From the NCBI GenBank assembly GCA_016165875.1, contig JABBOT010000080.1, forward strand, positions 50,579,527 through 50,643,526: a stretch of 64,000 nucleotides of DNA, given 5' to 3'. Both the position numbers and the translations under genes were made by a program. This DNA comes from Acanthopleura granulata. Lineage: Eukaryota > Mollusca > Polyplacophora > Chitonida > Chitonidae. Every line of letters starts with the position of its first letter. Within the stretch, counting starts at the first letter, position 1. Of the stretch, positions 58,001-64,000 are shown piece by piece. The notes under the pieces are model-generated. The model was given only the letters and a program-made list of their open reading frames with translations, made no database searches and was not told where the DNA came from.

Positions 58001-61000
58001 CAATTACACAAAAGGAAAGCAAATTATCTGTTAACGTTTCTTGAAATAAAAAAACTTTCAGCCAATCACGTCTTCTTGTTTCCAGGCCACGCCTTCGCAG
58101 GAGGTGCCATAATGGCAATGGCACATGATGTCCGAGTGATGAGGTCAGAAAGAGGCTGGATCAGCCTCAATGAGATTCACCTGAAGTTACCTCTTCCCGA
58201 ATGGATGATAGAGCTGGTCAGGTAAAATTTGAGCCGCCTTCACCAGTTTTGTCTCATTTTAAGACGAGTGCAGTAAAGGGTATTTGAAGTACAATGAAGA
58301 CACATCCTCGTGATTTGTGGGTGTGAAGATCATTTACTTTCATGTGTTTTATCGGTTTGGCAGAGTGTACAAACCAGCTATGAACTGATATTGGAAGATA
58401 AATTTTTGGTCTTCCTTCCTTATGTATGTACTAAGTACCGGTAATTTTTTCCGTCTAAATGCGCTGATAGATAAGAATAATAAAACAGTGATCAAAAGAT
58501 TCGATGGTCATACCTGTAAACCGTGTGTGTAAAGTAACCTTTGTTCTATTGGTTAGTCAATGCCTGAGAGCCCTACTACTAACCCTACTATTATCAATTA
58601 CCGCCAATTACCGAAACGAAAATTACCGTTTCGTGCTGTAACTCAGCCTCAAACATTCTGTGGCCAATGAGCATTAATACTTACCTTGCTCAACCTGCGA
58701 GAAAAGCAGTCATAAAAATCTTGACATAGGTGGACCGTCAAAATTTGGAGCTTCATATGCCAGAAGCTGGGAGAACCCAGCAGAAGTTAGCGATTATTTA
58801 CTTATTTCTGGTTCCTTATTCTAAAATAGGCGAGGCTCCAGAGAATGCACTCGCACTCTCTGATTTTAGGATATAAGGTGTCGGCGCATTTTTTCCTTGA
58901 TAAACCATTATCTGACCAACCTCTCGTAGAAGCTGAGTTGAATATGCCTTATTTTGTCCATCAGTTGATTGATTTGAGTAATCATGTAGAAATGCTTGCT
59001 CTGTTTATCCACCCAGACCCAAAACTCATCGGATATTAAAGCATAAACCTGCGATCTTTAATGGAGACTGATTGTGTTGCTCTAAAACGTTACCAAATCT
59101 CATCGAAGCCCTTCTGCAGCGTATATCACTTTAACTTTAGGTGCCAAAATTAATGCCGTACTCTCCATATAAACATAGGCTTGACTTTCATGTACAGAAA
59201 ATGTCAGAGGTCTAATAGGCACAGTGTACATGCCTATCGTGAAAACACACCTATTTTTGCGGCTCAAAAAATAAGGCAATTACTATGCCACGTTACATTT
59301 CCGCAAGTAAATATGGGGTTTTTATGTGCTGTATAACCCTAACATCGGACCCGCTGTCGTGATCATGGTATCCAATGCCCAAGAAGAAATGGCTTTATAA
59401 GTGTATTGTCAGATTTGTCCCGGTGTAAAGTGATATTAAATCTCTTCAAACGGCCTCTGTCGTGCACGCCAGTTCAAGTTAAGGCCAAGTGGAGTCTTCC
59501 TGTACTTATAGATCCAAAGTACCCAAGTATGCAACAAAAGACAGAAGCCTAATTGGTAAAATTTGAAATGACTTTGGTTACAAAATCTGGACTTGTAGAA
59601 AGACATCAATGGTTTCCTGTCAAGCCATCTTTATGACAAAAGGAATAGTGTCGATTTTGATATTTTGAATTATCTCTGCTTGGATAGCATATACCGAATA
59701 GTCCCGCATATGGCGTGTACAAATCTGGCCTGGTAGCATTTGCTAGATCCTGTGTGCTGTGTGATGGTTTCATTCAACATCATATGTTATTACTGGTGTA
59801 CAATTGTGTCAAGGATATTCAAACAAAAGCCTGCAAGTTTCTGAAGTTTTACAATGAGTAGGCTTCTCTTGTTGGTAAATACAGGCGGCGTCTCTGGGAC
59901 TCTGCATTATGCGAGTGGCCGTATCGTCATCGTGAAGAGTCTGATTGCCACGTTGGATATATGAACAATTGCAACCAAAGCGCAACTGAGAAACATAGTT
60001 GACTATCGACACCACATAAACCTAAATGGTACACGATTTGGATACTGATTTTACTTATCTACCTAGAACATTCATTAGGTCTTTTCGTCATGATTGTAAA
60101 GTTTTGCACAAATGCGTCCTAATTTTATATTTCTTAGTTCTTTGGTGGTTAAATGTTATTTGTGGTTTTTGGAAAATGGTCTTGCGATTATTGATCCGAA
60201 AACGGCCATTTCGGTTGACGTCTGACATACAAATGTCGGTTTCGACGCCCAGATTAATGTACTATACACACATGATCAATACGACTAATGCACTCATGTA
60301 ATCACTCGACTTACGGACAAATCCTCGAATTTGATTTCAGCTGTTGATACACAAAACAGATATATGCAAGGAAATGCAAGAAATATGCAAGGAAAGTTTT
60401 ATGTGTGTAACATAAAGATGTATCACTCAGAATAATCCTCCAGCCTGAACCATGGCAGTACCCCCAGAAGTTGGCTGCAGCTGTTGTTTGGGCAAATGTC
60501 TTACATTTATCGATTTGTACCTTTTTTATGGTTACGTGTAACGGGAGCAGCAGTTCAGAGCTTATACTAGCTATAGCTAGTATATTTCGTTTCAGCTAAG
60601 GTGGTAGAGCGTTGAACGTCTGCTGCCGAAATACTCCATCCTTTACGCTGGACTATGGCTGCAGAGATCCCAAGTTCAAAACCTGGTATGACCCACACAG
60701 TAAATATAAATCCTTTATATGCGAACGTGAAAATTGTTTTCGTTGTTGCCTACGCACAGGCTGCTCAGTGTTTCAAAGATCTTGGTCAAAAGCTAAATGT
60801 GTCACCCTCGCTCTGATATTATCATTGGGGTCACTTTTCAGGTGTAAAATCCCATCTGGTCCTGTGGAGCAGTTTTTGTTTGTGTTTGGCAAACGTTTCA
60901 CGGCTGATGACGCTGTTAAGGAACGCCTGGTCAACAGGGCTAGTCCCGAAGATAGTCTGATCGAAGAGGCCATTCAACTCGGCCGAGATATCCTTGGGAA

Positions 61001-61103
61001 ACAAACATTTGACCGGCAGTGCCTACAGCAGATGAAGATGGACGTTTATCGAAAGGCCGTGGACATGCTAGACGAACCTGTGGATGAGAAGGCCCGCTTG
61101 TAG
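48918..61103 (+). CDS. Peroxisomal enoyl-CoA isomerase/hydratase family (crotonase) gene, 4 exons
   Basis: Seen: exons 48918-49045, 56652-56827, 58086-58221 and 60842-61103 with GT-AG borders and matching phases, giving 233 residues. Motifs: first oxyanion-hole loop KFYSNGLDL (exon 2), GHAFAGGA and ISLNEIHLKLPLP with the Glu expected at the isomerase acid/base position (exon 3), GKRFTADDA (exon 4), and C-terminal ARL, a peroxisomal PTS1-like tripeptide. Family knowledge: such small crotonases are mostly delta3-delta2-enoyl-CoA isomerases, moving double bonds during beta-oxidation of unsaturated acids. Peroxisomal location and isomerase rather than hydratase activity are inferences. Candidate poly(A) signals AATAAA at 61357 and 61724. 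Confidence 0.92.
50093..50234 (-). mobile_element. Family-1 SINE, partial
   Basis: Blocks gttttacgccgtactcgcc, tatggtgggaggaagccgga and ccatccgcaggttgctgacc are present; the tRNA head is missing. It lies inside the ~1.5 kb present only in duplication copy B. Confidence 0.75.
51425..52880 (-). pseudogene. CR1/L2-type LINE reverse transcriptase remnant, copy B
   Basis: The duplicate of the LINE remnant in copy A. Its upstream part is better preserved (SFRSLHSCEIVLLKVAKDW, like 'GFRKGHSTETALL.V..D'). It keeps NFADNTTICCSSD where active RTs have YADDT. It has ~45 bp near 51,808 absent from copy A. Dead copy. Confidence 0.75.
53668..53752 (-). mobile_element. Family-1 SINE head fragment at the edge of duplication copy B
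   Basis: gctgaacttgaactcccagt, gaccgcattagtcag and ggtcctgggtcactg match the head. It begins at the point where copy B stops resembling copy A. Confidence 0.6.
53800..54070. repeat. Degenerate ~30-bp tandem repeat
   Basis: Loose repeats of ttactctgccttttgggct / agacttacactg type. Weak, but visible between 53,930 and 54,065. Confidence 0.45.
54071..55199. other. Crotonase intron 1 sequence, nothing recognised
   Basis: No element or exon identified. Confidence 0.5.
55200..55545. repeat. ~45-55-bp C-rich minisatellite
   Basis: About seven units of tatcaaaccgttgtctgtca / ccgccaccaaccccggtctcccc. In intron 1 of the crotonase gene. Confidence 0.88.
56370..56475 (-). mobile_element. Possible tRNA-derived SINE head
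   Basis: Reverse complement contains gtagcagttagagg (A-box-like) and, ~50 bp on, ggttaaatccc (B-box-like), with RNA polymerase III promoter spacing. No full tRNA cloverleaf is apparent. Low confidence. Confidence 0.35.
56652..56827 (+). CDS. Crotonase exon 2 (first oxyanion loop)
   Basis: 176 bp, acceptor gtttccag|AAATC and donor AAACG|gtaagt. It encodes NRSVQILITTGTGKFYSNGL, DLQWISENRD and TFPVITVAAIN. KFYSNGLDL supplies the first backbone NH of the oxyanion hole. A split Gly codon leads into exon 3. Confidence 0.95.
56828..58085. other. Crotonase intron 2, nothing recognised
   Basis: 1.26 kb between exons 2 and 3, AT-rich, no repeat family identified. Confidence 0.6.
58086..58221 (+). CDS. 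Crotonase exon 3 (second oxyanion loop, catalytic Glu)
   Basis: 136 bp, acceptor tttccag|GCCAC and donor GTCAG|gtaaaa. It encodes GHAFAGGAIMAMAHDVRVMR, SERGWISLNEIHLKLPLPEW and MIELV. A decayed paralogous exon lies at 41,530. Confidence 0.95.
58222..59959. other. Crotonase intron 3, first part, nothing recognised
   Basis: No gene or known repeat seen before the dispersed repeat at 59,960. Confidence 0.5.
59960..60260 (+). repeat. Dispersed repeat, copy 1
   Basis: Shares with 63,205-63,517 the ordered blocks gcgcaactgagaaa, ttgactatcgac, tttggatactgatttta, gtcctaattttata, atttcggttgacgtctg and aatgtcggtttcgacgccca. No coding or structural ends recognised. It lies in intron 3 of the crotonase gene. 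Confidence 0.7.
60593..60690 (+). mobile_element. Possible tRNA-derived SINE head
   Basis: gctaaggtggtagagcg (A-box-like) is followed ~65 bp later by aagttcaaaacctgg (B-box-like) and tatgaccc. It lies in intron 3 of the crotonase gene, 150 bp before exon 4. Could be a decayed tRNA or SINE. Confidence 0.4.
60842..61103 (+). CDS. Crotonase exon 4 (C terminus with PTS1-like ARL)
   Basis: 262 bp including TAG, acceptor cttttcag|GTGT. It encodes CKIPSGPVEQFLFVFGKRFT, ADDAVKERLVNRA and the C-terminal helices to DEKARL. Upstream in-frame bases before 60,842 are intron; the phase match with exon 3 fixes the border. Confidence 0.94.
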
Positions 61104-61356
61104 CAGTTTTAACAGAAACATCTTGTCTAAGATAGGTCTTAATGAATACCCTTGTCTGTGACCCGGTAACCAGAGCTTACTAACATGCAGTAGTCAGGAT
61201 TGAAATTTGAAATTATATAGTATGGGGCTCGGCCGGTTGATGCATAAATTATAATTTTACAGCCAGAGTGCTAGCAATTTCGAGATCAGTCAACTGGACT
61301 GAATATCTCAGTAGCGGTGTAGAAAAAAATGACAGCAATCATCAGTATATAGTCAG

Positions 61357-61729
61357 AATAAACTTGTGTAAGGATGCACCTACACTAACTACCATGTAAA
61401 CACCCGTTAGTCCTTTACTTCATATATAGGTGCACACCCATTTATTCTGTGAATATTCTTCCAATTGCTGTATAAGGTTATTGTCCCTCATTGTATACAT
61501 TGTATGTCCCTCCCTAACAATCTTGCGCATCGTTTCCAAAATATTGAGACACTGAAGGATTACTTGGTCTTGAAACTCCCACGTTTGTCTCTAATCTTCC
61601 ATTTGCAAATCGTATATCATTTTTAATTTCTGAATAATCATTAATTTTTAAGTTATAATTATATAGGCCTACGTGTGTATTTTAAAATTGAAGCGTTTGT
61701 ACTCAGTGTAATTTTCCATAATGAATAAA
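61357..61729 (+). terminator. Candidate poly(A) signals of the crotonase gene
   Basis: AATAAA hexamers at 61357-61362 and 61724-61729, 254 and 621 bases after the stop codon. Which is used cannot be told from sequence. Confidence 0.45.
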
Positions 61730-62322
61730 AAATATTTGGTTGGTCTAAAATGTTAATGCTGGGTGGACATACGTCTGATCTCCTCCAGTGTTTCAAACTG
61801 TGAAGCTATGGAGAGTTTTCTGATAACATACGATAACATGGGAATGACTTGGTGATGATCGTAGCTACCACTGAGAGAGAGTGGAAAACAGTGACACTGC
61901 TTTTGAGCAGACAGATGGACAGACATACCGACAAACAGATAGACAATACATGTAACAAGAATGCCGAGTTTGATTACAAACTGTTATACAGGGGCCTGAC
62001 TCCTCGGCCAACTGCGTGAATGATAACTGGACACTCAGGCTGTTCGGTAGCTGTGGCCATGTCCCCAGTTGGGAGAGGACTTCGGCAATACGTCAGGCTG
62101 GTGGACATGCTGGTAAAGTACGGGGCGACAGACGAAGATGGGAAGTCAGCTGACGGTGTGGCAGCTGATCAGACTACCATTGCAGCCTTTCAGTCAGTTA
62201 GTCTGCATTCCAGCTCTAGGAGAGAGCGAACAACAAAAACAATGGTAAACATTAACATTAGCCCAAGATGCAGTTTAAATTTTACTCATTTTTAATAAAG
62301 ACACTGACATGATAACTATAGA
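61730..62322. other. Downstream flank, nothing firm
   Basis: A 91-residue open stretch at 62,020 (+) includes VDMLVKYGATDEDGKSADG, faintly ankyrin-like, but one partial match is not enough to call a gene. Confidence 0.3.
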
Positions 62323-62565
62323 GTGAGGGTTAGCGTGCTAGCGTAGCACACTCAAAACCTCTCACACGCAATGCGGTCGTCTGCTTATACTGGCATTCCC
62401 TTCGGCTGTACGCGAAAGGTCTGCCAGCAGCCTCCGAATGGTCATGAGTTTGCTCTGAGCAATAACTGGGTTCCTCCCTCAATGTTGCAGGCCGCCATCA
62501 TACAACTAAAATATTCTCGGATACGGCGTGTTACACGGATGGATGGATGGATGGATGGAGTTTTA
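62323..62565 (+). mobile_element. Full-length family-1 SINE, plus orientation
   Basis: gttagcgtgctagcgtagca (tRNA head), caatgcggtcg, ggtctgccagcagcctccg, gttcctccctc, gccgccatcatac and ggatacggcgtgttacac are in the SINE's own 5'-3' order. It ends in a short ggat microsatellite. Confidence 0.75.
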
Positions 62566-62613
62566 GGTTGTACTCTGCAATTTTTCACTTACATGAGGAC
62601 GATGGGTCCTTAG

Positions 62614-62615
<2 letters not shown>

Positions 62616-62653
<38 letters not shown>
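62616..62653. repeat. (TA)n microsatellite
   Basis: About 38 bp of alternating TA, between the two SINEs of different families. Confidence 0.9.
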
Positions 62654-62656
<3 letters not shown>

Positions 62657-62689
62657 GTTACTCTAACTTCATGTCGACGATTCCACATA

Positions 62690-62888
62690 TGACACACCAC
62701 CTAGTCAAATTATATTAACACCATGCCGACTAATTCTGGCTCCTTGCTCTATCAGATAAGTGCTGAGAGTCAAGCGAGACAGCAACAAGTGCCATTTTAA
62801 AAGTCTTTGGTATGACCCCACCCGGGAATGATGCCTGTTTCCCGACCCCGAGATAGACGCTCTATCCACTAGGCCACCGAGGTGGCAA
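62690..62888 (-). mobile_element. tRNA-derived SINE, family 2
   Basis: Reverse complement begins gccacctcggtggcctagtg / gatagagcgtc (A-box-like), then a degraded B box before ggtcataccaaagac (seen inverted as gtctttggtatgacc), cttgttgctgtctcgct and gactctcagcactt. It resembles a SINE type common in molluscs, from memory. It is a different family from family 1. Confidence 0.6.
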
Positions 62889-63204
62889 TAAATTCAAAGA
62901 AGCAGTCTGTGGACGATGCAGTGTGAAGGATCGATAAACACGACCTATGCGACGTATCGATGCCACGCTTTATAGGATCGTTAAACAAACGCCATATCTT
63001 ACAGAGGGCGATCCGAACTCTTTTCTGCACGAAGGACCCATCAACCAGCATACATACATGAGGAAATAACTAAACTGACATTTTGGCCATTTGAAACCTG
63101 ATACCACTGAGGATACAGGGTCGGGTGTTCGCTGCGTAGTTCTTTGACAGCAGGTTGTATTCAACAGAGCCAATTCAATTTGTTTCTTTACCTTGGCCTG
63201 TTTA

Positions 63205-63517
63205 TCGACACAGGAGGAGCGCAACTCAGAAAAACTGTTGATTATCGACAACATATGTTCTAAAATGTTACACTATTTGGATACTGATTTTATTCATCCG
63301 CCCAGGACATTCACTACGTCTTTTCATCATCGTTAAAAATTGTTGACTGCTTCTCCTTGCATGAATCCGTCCTAATTTTATACTTATATATTTTCTTAGT
63401 TCTTTTGTAATTAGTGTTAATCGTCCTTTTTGGAAACTGGCCATGAGATTATTGCCCCGGAACACCCATTTTGGTTGACAGCTGGTATACGAATGTCGGT
63501 ATCGACGCCTAGGTTCA
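63205..63517 (+). repeat. Dispersed repeat, copy 2
   Basis: The second copy of the element at 59,960, same orientation and roughly 75-80% similar by eye. An unclassified interspersed repeat. Confidence 0.7.
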
Positions 63518-64000
63518 ATCTTTCCAAATGTAATAAGTATGTAGAGATATTTACATTAACATCCAAACATTGTCAGTCCGACTCGACGTGCCACGTGTTA
63601 CGAGTGTTCACAAAGTTACATGTGTGTATCTGTTTACCATCTGGACATCATGTTCGACAATTGCCCAGCCATATTCACCATACAATTACTTTGCTTGTTA
63701 GGCAATGTGCTTAAACCAGGCGGCCTACAAGCTTATGGTTTGTGACGTATATTTTTTTTTTTACCTGGCCCATTTCGTCGGCTAGAAATGTTACGTAACT
63801 ACTTCAACTCGCATACCGGGTAAGTCCTGGCGTCATTTCGCAGAACATCTGCCACTGTGAGCAGGCGGGTAATTGGTCTGAGTGATATTGGGATGATTTC
63901 CCAACTAGTTGCCAAGAATCCTTTTAGAAAGTATAAAAGTGACATTGTTAAATTATGATGTTGCTATAACAATAATAATATTCAAAATAATACAGCAGTT
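63518..64000. other. Right edge, nothing recognised
   Basis: AT-rich sequence with no identifiable feature. Confidence 0.5.

Noticed and set aside
60593..60690. A functional tRNA gene
   Set aside because: A- and B-box-like segments are present but the spacing and lack of a clear cloverleaf or anticodon stem fit a SINE head better.
62020..62295. Ankyrin-repeat gene fragment (VDMLVKYGATDEDGK)
   Set aside because: A single weak partial match with no further repeats or splice-phased neighbours.

Overview
This is eukaryotic DNA: the genes have small exons, GT-AG introns up to about 12 kb and poly(A) signals, and most of the window is intron, minisatellite and transposon debris. The tRNA-derived SINE scattered through it, (TA)n runs and abundant acatgtacatgta-type sequence point to a marine lophotrochozoan, most likely a mollusc. 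That assignment is inference from repeat style, not a database match.

The left half (1-32.2 kb) is one gene on the minus strand, an SLC7A8/LAT2-like light chain of a heterodimeric amino-acid transporter. I could reconstruct eight consecutive coding exons (32,156 down to 594) whose codon phases all match. They give about 396 residues; the last ~100 lie off the left edge. Its introns hold eight units of a 52-bp repeat built on the exon 7 splice donor, a 45-bp minisatellite array of ~60 units and a displaced ~9-unit copy on the other side of exon 2, other minisatellites, two short inverted-repeat elements with CAGGGCT ends, a broken Ty3/Gypsy retrotransposon with a 3' LTR plus a separate solo LTR, a 223-bp tandem duplication and several SINEs. 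The sequence upstream of the start codon carries four CACGTG boxes and a 19-bp palindrome with TGACG half-sites.

The middle (33-41.5 kb) has no gene I can identify. It contains a ~1.85 kb 27-bp minisatellite with higher-order periodicity, a SINE, and a decayed crotonase exon at 41.53 kb.

The right half holds a peroxisomal enoyl-CoA isomerase/hydratase (crotonase) gene on the plus strand: four exons, 233 residues, ending in the PTS1-like tripeptide ARL. Its first exon exists twice because a segment of about 4-5.4 kb is duplicated (41,966-46,102 and 48,219-53,660). Each copy carries a decayed HARBI1-like nuclease fragment, the crotonase first exon and a degraded CR1/L2-type LINE reverse transcriptase. 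Exons 2-4 (56.65-61.10 kb) are single copy. The last 3 kb hold more SINEs and another dispersed repeat.

The two genes have unrelated roles (plasma-membrane amino-acid exchange and peroxisomal fatty-acid oxidation), and nothing suggests they work together.
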